NCBI RefSeq assembly: GCF_030812195.1
Contig: NZ_JAUSSF010000001.1
Location: 744,001 to 808,000 of the forward strand
Direction: 5' to 3'
Source of the DNA: Chryseobacterium lathyri
Lineage (GTDB): Bacteria > Bacteroidota > Bacteroidia > Flavobacteriales > Weeksellaceae
Length of the DNA: 64,000 nucleotides
Shown here: one piece after another, positions 1 through 8,515 of the stretch
Position numbering within the stretch: the stretch's first letter is position 1
Layout of the letters: each line of letters opens with the position of its first letter
Program-made: the position numbers and the translations under genes
Notes under the pieces: generated by a model
What the model saw: the letters and a program-made list of their open reading frames with translations, nothing else
The model's database searches: none
What the model was told of the DNA's origin: nothing

Positions 1-782
1 TCACCCTGAAAAGTAAACGGGCCGTACGGATTATCTCCTGTAGCATAACAAATCAAATGTGTATCGCCGGTAGAATATGAAAAATAATATTTGCCGTTGT
101 ATTTGTGCATCCAGGAAGCTTCGAAAAAGCGATGTTTGTCACCGTGAAGCAAAGGATTTCCGTTTTCGTCCAGAATCAGAACGTCTTTCGGTTCTTCTTC
201 AAATTCCAGCATATCATCACTCAATAAAACGACTTTTGAAGGAATTGCCGGCTCATTATCATTAGGAAGAATGGCCGATTCCAGTGCTTTGTTGTTTCTG
301 TAACGCTGCAATTGTCCGCCCCAGATTCCACCGAAATACATATAATGCTTTCCATCTTCCTCAAAAATACAGGGATCGATGCTGTAGCTTCCCATTATCG
401 GATGTTTTTCGGGAATAAACGGACCGTAAGGCTTTTCGCTTACCGCAATGCCGATTCTGAAGATATCATTTTTATCTTTTAACGGAAAATACATATAAAA
501 TTTGCCGTTTTTATGGGCAACATCGCAATCCCACAACTGCCTTCCCGACCAGGGAATGTCTTTTACCGAAAGAACAGTACCATGGTCTGTGATTTCACCA
601 TTCTCTACATCATCCAGGGAAAAAACGTGATAATCATTCATATCAAAGTGGTCTCCGTTGTCATTTTCTTCTATTCCGCTTTCCCGGTCGTGTGAGGGGT
701 AGATGTACAATTTGCCTTCAAAAACGTGTACGGAAGGATCTGCCATATAGTCTTTCGGGAATAGATATTTTGCTTTTTTCAT
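1..782 (-). CDS. GH43 beta-xylosidase/arabinofuranosidase-like enzyme, cytoplasmic (3' end cut off by window)
   Basis: Reading the minus strand from the ATG at 780-782 gives an open frame to the window edge (260 codons) starting MKKAKYLFPKDYMADPSVHV. The GH43 five-blade signature residues are visible: the catalytic base Asp in MADPSVHVFEG, the middle Asp in SIDPCIFEEDGKHY, and the general acid Glu in RFFEASWMHKYNGKYY. There is no signal peptide, unlike the other GH43 enzymes of this locus, so it should act in the cytoplasm on imported xylo-oligosaccharides. It follows the GH10 gene after 42 bases and shares a block with a GPH-family symporter, which fits import of short oligomers followed by intracellular cleavage. 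Exact substrate (xylose or arabinose end groups) cannot be settled from sequence. Confidence 0.88.
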   Translation of the reverse strand, partial: MKKAKYLFPKDYMADPSVHVFEGKLYIYPSHDRESGIEENDNGDHFDMNDYHVFSLDDVENGEITDHGTVLSVKDIPWSGRQLWDCDVAHKNGKFYMYFPLKDKNDIFRIGIAVSEKPYGPFIPEKHPIMGSYSIDPCIFEEDGKHYMYFGGIWGGQLQRYRNNKALESAILPNDNEPAIPSKVVLLSDDMLEFEEEPKDVLILDENGNPLLHGDKHRFFEASWMHKYNGKYYFSYSTGDTHLICYATGDNPYGPFTFQG

Positions 783-794
783 TGTTTAAATTGG

Positions 795-823
795 AAGTTA
801 GATGTTAGAAACTAGATGTTAGA
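795..823. repeat. Short intercistronic tandem repeat
   Basis: Two imperfect copies of a 14-15 base unit, AAGTTAGATGTTAGA (795-809) and AACTAGATGTTAGA (810-823), fill most of the gap between GH10 and the cytoplasmic GH43. No function is evident. Confidence 0.55.
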
Positions 824-824
824 C

Positions 825-1946
825 TTATTTTTCTTTTGTTAATTGAATAATCTTTTTCACCACAGGTTTTGCCTGATCATTCCTGTCGAAAAGTAACGGA
901 TAATCTGTCCTGCCTTTTACCGGGAAATCATTTTTCCAGGATTGATTATCAGTAACACCCCACAAAGTCACTCTTCTGATTTTATCCTGATGTTTTAGGA
1001 ATAATCTGAAAAAATCAAGATAACGGTTTTCCCACTCTGCCTTTACATTTTCCGGAAGGCCTTTGGTGTAAGGATTCATTTTTGCCTGATATTCTACAGT
1101 GTCAGAAACGTTGGCGGAAGTTCCCCAAGGCGAAGGAAGCGCGCTGATTTCCATTTCAGTAACATTTACTTTGACTCCGGCAGAAGCATAATCAACCAGT
1201 GCTTTTTCGTATTCACTGATGGAGGGAGAATCCAGTCCGACGTGAGTCTGCATACCTACACCATCAACCCGTATTCCTCTGGACTTTATATTTTCAACCA
1301 TTTTTATCACGGTCTGAACTTTTCCGGGATGCCATTCGTTGTAATCATTATAGTACAGTTCTGCGTTCGGGTCTGCCTCCTGAGCATATTGAAATGCCAG
1401 AGGAATAAACTCTTTGCCAAGGATTTCATAGAATTTGCTCTTACGGTAAGAACCGTCTTCCATTATGGCTTCATTCACAACATCCCAACCTTTTACCCTG
1501 TCTTTGTATCTGGTAACAACCGTTGTGATGTGGTTTTTCATTCTTTGTTTTAAAATTTCCGCGGAAACGTCTTTTCCATCTTTATCCACAAAAAACCACT
1601 TGGGAAGCTGTGAATGCCAAACCAGAGTATGACCGATGATAAACATTTTATTTTTCTCTCCGAACGCCACGAATTTATCGGCATCATCAAAGAAGAATTT
1701 GCCTTCTTCCGGCTGCAAAAACATTGATTTCATACAATTTTCCGCCACAATTGAACTGAACTGATTTTTAATGATCTCAACTGATTTGGTATCCGTTTCG
1801 TTAACCTGCGGAAGGCTCATTGCAGTTCCGATGTAGAATTTATTTTTGAACGCGCTTTTCAGGGTATTGTCAGAGCTGGCCGTGCCTGCTGTTTTGCAGG
1901 AGACGGTTAAGGCTAAAATTCCTAATAATGCTACTATTTTTTTCAT
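825..1946 (-). CDS. GH10 endo-1,4-beta-xylanase, lipoprotein
   Basis: Cleaves the beta-1,4-xylan backbone with retention. The protein (373 residues from the chosen start) carries the GH10 acid/base Glu in WDVVNEAI (about residue 159) and the nucleophile Glu in VTEMEIS (about 264), plus the HTLVWHSQ and LWGVTDNQSW motifs of the family. The start at 1944-1946 is preferred over one 33 bases upstream because it gives a normal lipoprotein signal, MKKIVALLGILALTVSC, with lipid attachment at Cys17. The mature enzyme is therefore membrane-anchored, either in the periplasm or on the surface. It is the smallest type of GH10, with no carbohydrate-binding module. It lies between the GPH symporter and the cytoplasmic GH43. 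Confidence 0.95.
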   Translation of the reverse strand: MKKIVALLGILALTVSCKTAGTASSDNTLKSAFKNKFYIGTAMSLPQVNETDTKSVEIIKNQFSSIVAENCMKSMFLQPEEGKFFFDDADKFVAFGEKNKMFIIGHTLVWHSQLPKWFFVDKDGKDVSAEILKQRMKNHITTVVTRYKDRVKGWDVVNEAIMEDGSYRKSKFYEILGKEFIPLAFQYAQEADPNAELYYNDYNEWHPGKVQTVIKMVENIKSRGIRVDGVGMQTHVGLDSPSISEYEKALVDYASAGVKVNVTEMEISALPSPWGTSANVSDTVEYQAKMNPYTKGLPENVKAEWENRYLDFFRLFLKHQDKIRRVTLWGVTDNQSWKNDFPVKGRTDYPLLFDRNDQAKPVVKKIIQLTKEK

Positions 1947-1989
1947 AAGATTTATATTTTCATTTGGTTTTAGCCGCAACTTATAAATT

Positions 1990-2047
1990 TTGGCTAAAGC
2001 CTTTTTCCTTGTCTTTTATTGAACAGGTTAAAGCCCGTTCCTATTGA
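1990..2047. repeat. Dispersed GGCTAAAGCC repeat, copy 1
   Basis: Contains GGCTAAAGCC, about 25 T-rich bases, then a degenerate second copy (GGTTAAAGCCC) and the tail GTTCCTATTGA. A close copy is at 38003-38062 and a degraded one at 17066-17132. All three are in intergenic DNA of the xylan locus. Confidence 0.7.
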
Positions 2048-2091
2048 TTTTTCCAATTAATATTGTCAAGATTTTTGAATTCGAATCGCAC

Positions 2092-2169
2092 GCAGCTCGG
2101 CTTGAGCGGAGCTCTTTTTGTGGAGCGAAGCGGAACAAAAAAGCGGGAGCGGAAGACGGATAAAGCTGC
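2092..2169. repeat. Dispersed long-hairpin element, copy A
   Basis: Outer ends GCAGCT and AGCTGC pair. Inside, GCTTGAGCGGA on the left and GGGAGCGGAAGACGG on the right are almost identical to copy B at 17166-17252, while the central arms (GCTCTTTTTGT and AACAAAAAAGC) differ from copy B but still pair. It sits between the stop of the GPH symporter and the start of GH10, where it may stabilise or end the upstream transcript. Confidence 0.7.
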
Positions 2170-2184
2170 CCAAAAATATTTTGA

Positions 2185-3639
2185 TTAATCCTTTGATTTT
2201 CTTCTTTTTTTAAGATCCTGCTCTATTTTAATTTCCATCTTTTTGTTGATTTCATAGAACATCAGCAAGCCGCACGCTAAAAAGAACGGAATGGAAGGAA
2301 ATACGCTGACCAGCATTTTTGCGCCTGCTGAAACGGTTTCCGGCTGTAAAACATTCACTGCCCCTTCGGAAGAAATATAACCGTACTGACCGATGATGTA
2401 GGCTACCAATGAGCTTCCGATGCTTAAACCGACTTTTAAACCGACCATCATTGCCGAGAAAATAATTGCTGTTGCCCGCCTGTTATTTTTCCATTCTGAA
2501 TAATCGGCGACATCAGCAATCATTGCCCAAAGCAGCGGCGTTCCGATTCCATAGAAAAAACCGTGTAGAATTTGGGATAAAAACATCAATCCTACAGATT
2601 TTGGCGGATAAAATATGAATGCCAAAACAAATAATGTTGAAATAAAAAGTGAAGCGATGAATGCATCTCTTTTACCATATTTATCAGCAAATCTCTTGGA
2701 AAAAGTAATCCCAATGATCATCATAATGATCCCGCCTGCATTGAACAATCCGAAACCTGCTGAACGGGGATCTTCCCCAAAGAAATTCATTCCGATAGAA
2801 TTGAAGAAATTGGTAATAGGTGATATAAACTGCTGAAGTGAAGCTTCGTCTACATAATTGTTAAAATAATAGACGTATGAACCACCTTTCATTGCTAATG
2901 TAATGAAAATCAAAGCTGTAACGATCAGCATGATAATCCAGGGCTTATTTTTCTTTAAATCTTTTAAATCTGCACCCAACGTTGATTCCTGCTCCGGTTT
3001 TGGAATGACTCTTTCTTTGGTGGTGAAGAATGTGATGAGCAACATTACCGTCCCGATAATGGCAAGCCAGGTCATTACCACCTCGATTCCGGCTGCTTTG
3101 TCACCATGTCCTGCAGATAAAATAATCGGAAGCATAAAAACCTGCACAAAAAACTGGGCAAACATCACAGCCACAAAACGGTATGATGAAATACTGTTTC
3201 TTTCGCCCATATCTCCCGTGATAACGCCGCTTAAAGCAGCATAAGGTAAATTATTGGCCGCATAAAGCAGCAGCAGCAATGAATACGTAACTGCCGCATA
3301 TATCATTTTCCCTTTATAAGAAAAATCAGGTGTGCTGAAGGCGAAGAGTGCTGCTGCACCCAACGGAATTGCAGAAAGTAAAATCCACGGACGGAATTTA
3401 CCCCATTTTGTACGGGTTCTGTCTGCCAGTGCTCCAACAAGAGGATTGAAGCCAAAACCGGCAATCAGGCCAACGGTGAGCGTGATGATGGATGCATCTT
3501 CTGCTTTTAATCCATAAATATCGGTGTAAAAGTATGCCAAATATGTTACGAGCGTCTGGAAGACCAAATTAGCCGCCAGATCTCCTAAGCTGTAGCCTAC
3601 TTTTTCAACGACAGATATTTTTGGGGATGAGTTGTTCAT
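2185..3639 (-). CDS. GPH-family (MelB/XynP-like) sugar:cation symporter
   Basis: A 484-residue inner-membrane protein of the glycoside-pentoside-hexuronide:cation symporter family. It is recognised by the start KISVVEKVGYSLGDLAANLVF, the loop motif DRTRTKWGKFRPWIL after the second membrane segment, and about twelve hydrophobic segments. Family members import glycosides, xylosides and oligosaccharides. Its neighbours, a GH10 xylanase and a cytoplasmic GH43, suggest that the substrate is xylobiose or another xylo- or arabinoxylo-oligosaccharide. It follows the acetylesterase gene by 30 bases, so the two are probably cotranscribed. Confidence 0.9.
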   Translation of the reverse strand: MNNSSPKISVVEKVGYSLGDLAANLVFQTLVTYLAYFYTDIYGLKAEDASIITLTVGLIAGFGFNPLVGALADRTRTKWGKFRPWILLSAIPLGAAALFAFSTPDFSYKGKMIYAAVTYSLLLLLYAANNLPYAALSGVITGDMGERNSISSYRFVAVMFAQFFVQVFMLPIILSAGHGDKAAGIEVVMTWLAIIGTVMLLITFFTTKERVIPKPEQESTLGADLKDLKKNKPWIIMLIVTALIFITLAMKGGSYVYYFNNYVDEASLQQFISPITNFFNSIGMNFFGEDPRSAGFGLFNAGGIIMMIIGITFSKRFADKYGKRDAFIASLFISTLFVLAFIFYPPKSVGLMFLSQILHGFFYGIGTPLLWAMIADVADYSEWKNNRRATAIIFSAMMVGLKVGLSIGSSLVAYIIGQYGYISSEGAVNVLQPETVSAGAKMLVSVFPSIPFFLACGLLMFYEINKKMEIKIEQDLKKRRKSKD

Positions 3640-3669
3640 ATGTTTTTTATAGTTTGAATTTCAAATTGA

Positions 3670-5577
3670 TTATTCTGTAGTAAATGGTGAAGCCGGAAGT
3701 CCTGATTTATTTTTCAGATTGCCGTCCGGATTGTCTGACCAGTCGTATCGTACTGAAACGGGATTTGAAATCGTGTCATTCCAGACAAGGATTTTATTGC
3801 CTTCGATTTTTGCCTTTGCCCATTCATATTTCCCGTCTTTTCCTTTGATGGTAAAGCCTTTTAATTCTGAAACAGATACAAAATCATCAGTTCCTTTTTT
3901 AAAAGAAAGAACAATTTTATTTCCTTCAATTTTCATTGATTGGTAAACAGGCCCGTCTGCAATGATATTTTTTTGGTATGCAACTTTTAACGCCTGCAAC
4001 GCCAGCCTGTCACCCACTGTTTTCTTGTTTAAAGGATGAATATCATTCCAGTCTCCTGTATCGATAATCACAGCAAGTCCGGTATTCGGAACTTTCAGTG
4101 AAACCTGACGTTGCTGGTCTCTGAGTTCTGCCCAATTACTTTCTACAGGTTGTGCTTTGGGTTCCATAAAATTTGCCAGCTGTACGGTAAAGAAAGGTAA
4201 ATCTTTCTGATTCCATTTGTTTCGCCAATCGTTAATCATTGTGGTCAGCAAATCTCCGTATTCTTTTGGTTTTCCGGTATTACTTTCGCCCTGATACCAG
4301 ATTGCTCCTTTAATATTGTAATTAATAAGCGGATGGATCATCGCGTTGTATAATCCGGTTGGCTTCCATCGGATGAAGGTTTGCCCGGGAGCCATTTTTT
4401 CCATTTTGGCTCCGATTTTATATTTCCATTCGGTTTTTAAATCGATTTTATTTCCGTCAATTTCAAGGTAATAAGGCTTGTCAGCGATGAACTGTCCTTT
4501 CCCGCTTCCATTGGTAATTCTCACAGCAATCACATTTTTTCCTTCTTTTAAAACGCCGGCCGGAATATCGTACCAGCGAGGTGGATATTCGTAGGTTACA
4601 TTTCCTACTTTTTTTCCATTAATATAGGTAACATCGGCGTCTTTTATTCTTCCTAAATTTAAAAAGGCTGCTTTTTGTGCCTGATTTTTAGTTAAATTAA
4701 CTTCTTTCCTGAACCAAATTACGCCTTCGAAAGAACCTTCTTTATCTTCCCAGGAACCGGGAATCTGCATTGTTTTCCAATCGGAATCGTTTAAATCAAA
4801 ACTTTCCCAATGCTGGTTTAATCCGATATCGCTTTGCTCGAGTTCTGCATACCAGGCTTTACTCGATGCCTGCTCTGAAGATTCTGTAGATTTTATCAAT
4901 TCATCATTCTGCCATTTTTTGGCTTCATCTAAATATTCAGGATATTTTTTCAGGGAATTTTCATCCATCCATGCCTGAATCGGCGAGCCGCCTAAACTTG
5001 TGTGGATAATTCCAACGGCAACTTTATTTTTTTCACTCAACTGTTTCGCAAAAAAATAAGCAACTCCAGAGAAATTTAGAATAGTCTGAGGATTGGTAGC
5101 TTCCCATTTTCCGCTGTCAAGCTCAGTTTGAGGTAACTTGAAATTATATTTTTGAGGAACTGTGAAAAATCTGATATTCTGGTTATTTGCTTTTTTAATT
5201 TCATCGGCGTAAAGCGGTATCAATCTACGCATCGGCAGTTCCATGTTAGATTGCCCTGAAGCCAGCCAAACGTCGCCGATAAGAATATCTTTTAATGTAA
5301 TTTCATTGATGGTCATTGTGTAAGGACCTCCGGCTTTCTGCTCGGGAAGGGTGATTTTCCAGTTTCCAGCCTGATCAGCTGTGGTTTTATAATTTTTATT
5401 GAGGAATTTCACTTCCACTTTCTCTCCTGCATCTGCTTTTCCCCAAACATTCAGCTTTTGGTTTCTTTGTAAAACCATTCCGTCTGAAACCAATGCCGGA
5501 AGTGTAATTTTTGCATCAATGAAAATGCAGAATGTACAGAGAATTAAGCTTAAAATTTTGTTGAGTTTATTGTTCAT
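3670..5577 (-). CDS. SASA-family acetylesterase (sialate O-acetylesterase-like), probable acetylxylan esterase
   Basis: The 635-residue exported protein has the SGNH/SASA motifs: the nucleophile Ser in ASGQSNMELPM (about residue 109), GESN within IWYQGESNTG (about 430), and the Asp/His pair in DWNDIHPLNK (about 510). Between residues 250 and 390 a GH2-like jelly-roll sugar-binding domain is inserted (WFRKEVNLTKNQ, then LNLGRIKDADVTYINGKKVG). Family annotation says sialate O-acetylesterase, but in xylan loci such enzymes remove acetyl groups from xylose units, which I infer here. It has an N-terminal signal peptide (MNNKLNKILSLILCTFCIFIDA). The GH127 stop is 35 bases upstream, with a short inverted repeat (5595-5617) across the junction. 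Confidence 0.87.
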   Translation of the reverse strand: MNNKLNKILSLILCTFCIFIDAKITLPALVSDGMVLQRNQKLNVWGKADAGEKVEVKFLNKNYKTTADQAGNWKITLPEQKAGGPYTMTINEITLKDILIGDVWLASGQSNMELPMRRLIPLYADEIKKANNQNIRFFTVPQKYNFKLPQTELDSGKWEATNPQTILNFSGVAYFFAKQLSEKNKVAVGIIHTSLGGSPIQAWMDENSLKKYPEYLDEAKKWQNDELIKSTESSEQASSKAWYAELEQSDIGLNQHWESFDLNDSDWKTMQIPGSWEDKEGSFEGVIWFRKEVNLTKNQAQKAAFLNLGRIKDADVTYINGKKVGNVTYEYPPRWYDIPAGVLKEGKNVIAVRITNGSGKGQFIADKPYYLEIDGNKIDLKTEWKYKIGAKMEKMAPGQTFIRWKPTGLYNAMIHPLINYNIKGAIWYQGESNTGKPKEYGDLLTTMINDWRNKWNQKDLPFFTVQLANFMEPKAQPVESNWAELRDQQRQVSLKVPNTGLAVIIDTGDWNDIHPLNKKTVGDRLALQALKVAYQKNIIADGPVYQSMKIEGNKIVLSFKKGTDDFVSVSELKGFTIKGKDGKYEWAKAKIEGNKILVWNDTISNPVSVRYDWSDNPDGNLKNKSGLPASPFTTE

Positions 5578-5611
5578 TGGTTTAATTTTTTCTAATAAGC
5601 CTTGTCAAGGT

Positions 5612-7990
5612 TTATTTAGTTTTATCTGGCATTTGGGTCAGCAATCTTACTTCGATAATTTTCGGAGTCATCGATTTTTCACCTGAATTAAACTTTACGT
5701 TAAGGATCTCCTTACGTATTTCTGATTCAGGAACTGGGATTAATAAAGATTGCGGGGAGCTGCCCGATTTTCCTTCGAAATTTTTAGCAATAACTTTTAT
5801 TCCATTGATTTCTGCATTCAAAGTGCGGTTGTTGTTAGCATCAAAATAAAGAAGATAAAGATATTTTGCATTTTTATCTTTGTTTCTCATCTGGTAGCTA
5901 AACCAACCCTTTGCCTCACGAAAATGGCGGTCTTCCATATAACCTGTATTCGAGTCTTTGCTGTCGATGAAATGATCTGACTCCGGCTGCTGCTCACCCA
6001 ACTGGATTTTGTCTGCAGTGAGTTTGTCCAGCTTTCTGATTTCTTCTTCTTCCTTAGCTTTTTGCTTTTGAATGGTTTCAATTTTATCCTGGCTGGCCTG
6101 CGGGAAATAAATGATGTACCGTTCTTCCTGAATTTTATAAAACGGAACCAATTCTAACCCGTTGCTAAATTTATTCTGAGGATATAAACCTGTTAATCTG
6201 AATGTGAAATCTTTTCCCTTAACCGTTTCCAAATGATTTAAAACCGAAGATGAGCTTCCTAAAATAGTCGGAATTTCATTCAAAGGAATCTGGGGTCCGT
6301 GAGCAATATGTCCGCCTCTGCTGTCATCCGCGAAAAGTCCGTTCTGATTTTCTTTTCCATATCTCGCGCCCAAAACAATCGGGCCGTATTTAAAGGCAAA
6401 ATAATCTGAATGATCCGGAAGCTGTTCTGCGGAAAGGTGCATCGGCATTTTCATTTCGATGACATCGCCTTTTTTCCATTTTCTTTTGATCAAAAAATAA
6501 CCTTCTGGATCAGCTTTTACATTTATATTTTTACCATTAATTGAAATGATAATTTGAGAGCGATCTGACCATTCCGGTGCTCTTAGTTTTAAATTTATAT
6601 TTGATTTTGAAGCCACATCAAAAATCAATTTTGTTGATGCCGATTCCGGGAAATTGTTTTCCTGCCTTAGGATCAATTTCTTTTCGGACCATTTTAAAAT
6701 AGAAGGGATGAACAGATTCACATACAGATCTTCATTTGAATAAGCATAAATCATTTCACCATATTTGGCATGATTTTCCATTCCGGAGCCCACGCAGCAC
6801 CAAAAGCTTGTTTCCGGCTGGGAATACACCCTGTAATGACCGGGACGCATCGGTGTGAAATACACAAAACCACCTTTCTCAGGGTTTTGTGTGGAAAGAA
6901 TATGATTATATAAAGCTCTTTCGTAATAATCTACATAAGATGATTTCGGATTTGTTGCATATAATTCTTTGGAAAGTTTCAGCATATTGTAGGTATTGCA
7001 GGTTTCCGGACCTTCGATGCTTTTAATCATTCCGCTGAAATCATTGATAGGATTGAAATGTTCACTTACACTGTTTCCCCCGATAACCGATGAACGTTTT
7101 TGTGTGACATTGGTCCAGAAAAAATCTGCCGCATTGCTCCATTCTTTATTATTTTCCAAATCTGCAATTCTCTTAAAACCAGTCACTTTAGGAATCTGCG
7201 TATTGGCATGGATTCCTGTAAGCTTATCTTCACCATTCAGTAAAGGGTTTAAAATGGCAAGATGAGAAAAACGGTGAGCAAGTTTTAAATATTTCGGATT
7301 TTTTGTAATGTCGTAAACGTCTGCAAAAACTTCATTCAGACCGCCGTGTTCACTGCGAAGCATCTCCTGAATTTGCTCATCAGATAGTCCGGAAACTTCA
7401 TCAGCCATCCAATCTGTGAGTTTTATCAGCATTTTCTTCGCCTTTTCATTGTCTGCATACCAATAGGCATCACGCAAACCTGAATATATTTTGTGAATAT
7501 TATACAAAGGAACCCAACGGTCGTTCAACCCGAAAGTTGCAGCACGGATGTTCCCGTCGGCAATCTCTTTCCAGATTTTTTTTCCGTTTGGAACGCCGGA
7601 AAGATAACCGTTTCCTGAAAGATTCTGGCAACGTTCCAATTCATCGATCATATAATCAAGTCGTTGCTTGATTTTTTGATCGCCTGTAGAAGCATACATC
7701 AGTGCCAAAGCAGAAACATAATGTCCGCCGATATGTCCGTCTAAACCTGTGTTTTCCCAGTTGGGATAGTTTTCTTTTTTAGGCTTAAGCCCAGCTTCTT
7801 TCAGATAAGGTGCAAGAAGCCGGTCAGCATCCATCGACAGGATGTATTTTTCATCTGTCTGCATTGCCCTGCTGAAAACACTTTCGGACAAATGAACTTT
7901 GTTAAGCGGAAAGTAGCTAACATTTTTCTTAACCTGCCCGAAAGCAAGCGAAGTAAAGCCTAAAAATAGTATCAGCGATTTTCGGTTCAT
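5612..7990 (-). CDS. GH127/GH146 beta-L-arabinofuranosidase (DUF1680)
   Basis: 792 residues with signal peptide (MNRKSLILFLGFTSLAFGQ). The zinc-thiolate catalytic site of the family is intact: Glu329 and Cys331 in EGPETCNTYNMLK, and Cys398-Cys399 in TSFWCCVGSGMENHAKYGE; one of the paired cysteines is the nucleophile in studied members. After the (alpha/alpha)6 barrel come the beta-sandwich (about 410-600) and C-terminal DUF4986/DUF6805-like parts. It removes beta-linked L-arabinofuranose. It is the first gene of the block GH127, esterase, GPH symporter, GH10, GH43 and has its own promoter at 8110-8139. GH127 and GH146 cannot be separated here by eye. Confidence 0.9.
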   Translation of the reverse strand: MNRKSLILFLGFTSLAFGQVKKNVSYFPLNKVHLSESVFSRAMQTDEKYILSMDADRLLAPYLKEAGLKPKKENYPNWENTGLDGHIGGHYVSALALMYASTGDQKIKQRLDYMIDELERCQNLSGNGYLSGVPNGKKIWKEIADGNIRAATFGLNDRWVPLYNIHKIYSGLRDAYWYADNEKAKKMLIKLTDWMADEVSGLSDEQIQEMLRSEHGGLNEVFADVYDITKNPKYLKLAHRFSHLAILNPLLNGEDKLTGIHANTQIPKVTGFKRIADLENNKEWSNAADFFWTNVTQKRSSVIGGNSVSEHFNPINDFSGMIKSIEGPETCNTYNMLKLSKELYATNPKSSYVDYYERALYNHILSTQNPEKGGFVYFTPMRPGHYRVYSQPETSFWCCVGSGMENHAKYGEMIYAYSNEDLYVNLFIPSILKWSEKKLILRQENNFPESASTKLIFDVASKSNINLKLRAPEWSDRSQIIISINGKNINVKADPEGYFLIKRKWKKGDVIEMKMPMHLSAEQLPDHSDYFAFKYGPIVLGARYGKENQNGLFADDSRGGHIAHGPQIPLNEIPTILGSSSSVLNHLETVKGKDFTFRLTGLYPQNKFSNGLELVPFYKIQEERYIIYFPQASQDKIETIQKQKAKEEEEIRKLDKLTADKIQLGEQQPESDHFIDSKDSNTGYMEDRHFREAKGWFSYQMRNKDKNAKYLYLLYFDANNNRTLNAEINGIKVIAKNFEGKSGSSPQSLLIPVPESEIRKEILNVKFNSGEKSMTPKIIEVRLLTQMPDKTK

Positions 7991-7991
7991 T

Positions 7992-8013
7992 AATAAATGT
8001 TATTTCTACATTT
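7992..8013. promoter_or_regulatory. Candidate AraR operator in the GH127 5' leader
   Basis: AATAAATGT (7992-8000), seven bases, ACATTT (8008-8013), immediately in front of the GH127 start codon. It matches the sites at 8438-8459 (araR) and 19171-19192 (araB). A further left half, AAATAAATGT, is at 8166-8175. Assignment to AraR is inference from gene neighbourhood. Confidence 0.55.
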
Positions 8014-8109
8014 CTAAAATAAAAGAAAGTATTCAAATAACAAACAATTTTCAGAATTTAGCGGTAGACTGTACTGAAAAAGCACTTTGGGACAGCGAGA
8101 AAACGTTTC

Positions 8110-8139
8110 AAAAATATTGAGCTTATCATAAAAAACAAG
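8110..8139 (-). promoter_or_regulatory. Promoter of the GH127 block, with embedded TTATGATAAG half-site
   Basis: On the minus strand: TTG (8139-8137), 19 bases, then TATTTTTG (8117-8110), an excellent fit to the Bacteroidota consensus TTG-N19/20-TAnnTTTG. The spacer holds TTATGATAAG (8132-8123), the same ten bases found three times upstream of the second Nudix regulator gene. This predicts a leader of about 110 bases before the GH127 start. Confidence 0.6.
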
Positions 8140-8437
8140 AATAGACAAATGATAGAATAACAGTCAAATAAATGTAATTTAGTCATTATCAAAATAAATA
8201 TCGAATGTTTCTGAGAGGTGATGAAAACAGATGTCCGGACTTATCTTATTTTTAATAATATGCTGAATCAGTTCCGGGCTAAAACTCCGAATAAAACTTT
8301 AACATAATTTTAACATTCAGTTCATATACTATTCACAGCAATTTTAACAAATGAATCGATAAAATGATGAAAATAATTCCCCAAAACACAACCCGAAACC
8401 ATCAAACCATCAAAAAGGAAAATTAATGAGGAAAATA

Positions 8438-8459
8438 AAGTGTTTAACATACATTTATT
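8438..8459. promoter_or_regulatory. Candidate AraR operator upstream of araR
   Basis: Read on the minus strand: AATAAATGT (8459-8451), seven bases, ACACTT (8443-8438). Flanking bases also match the araB site. It ends about 34 bases before the -7 box of araR, so autoregulation is likely. Confidence 0.6.
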
Positions 8460-8492
8460 TGTTTTCATATTACAATCTACACTAAAAACATT

Positions 8493-8500
8493 TAACTTTG
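8493..8500 (+). promoter_or_regulatory. -7 box of araR
   Basis: TAACTTTG matches TAnnTTTG exactly and lies 15 bases before the ATG at 8516, which implies a very short leader. No good -33 TTG is present at the expected distance, so the promoter may be weak. Confidence 0.45.
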
Positions 8501-8515
8501 TATAAAATAGTTTTG

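Noticed and set aside
3670..5577. True sialate (sialic acid) esterase role
   Set aside because: No sialic acid genes are nearby; the xylan context favours acetylxylan, although the family name says sialate.
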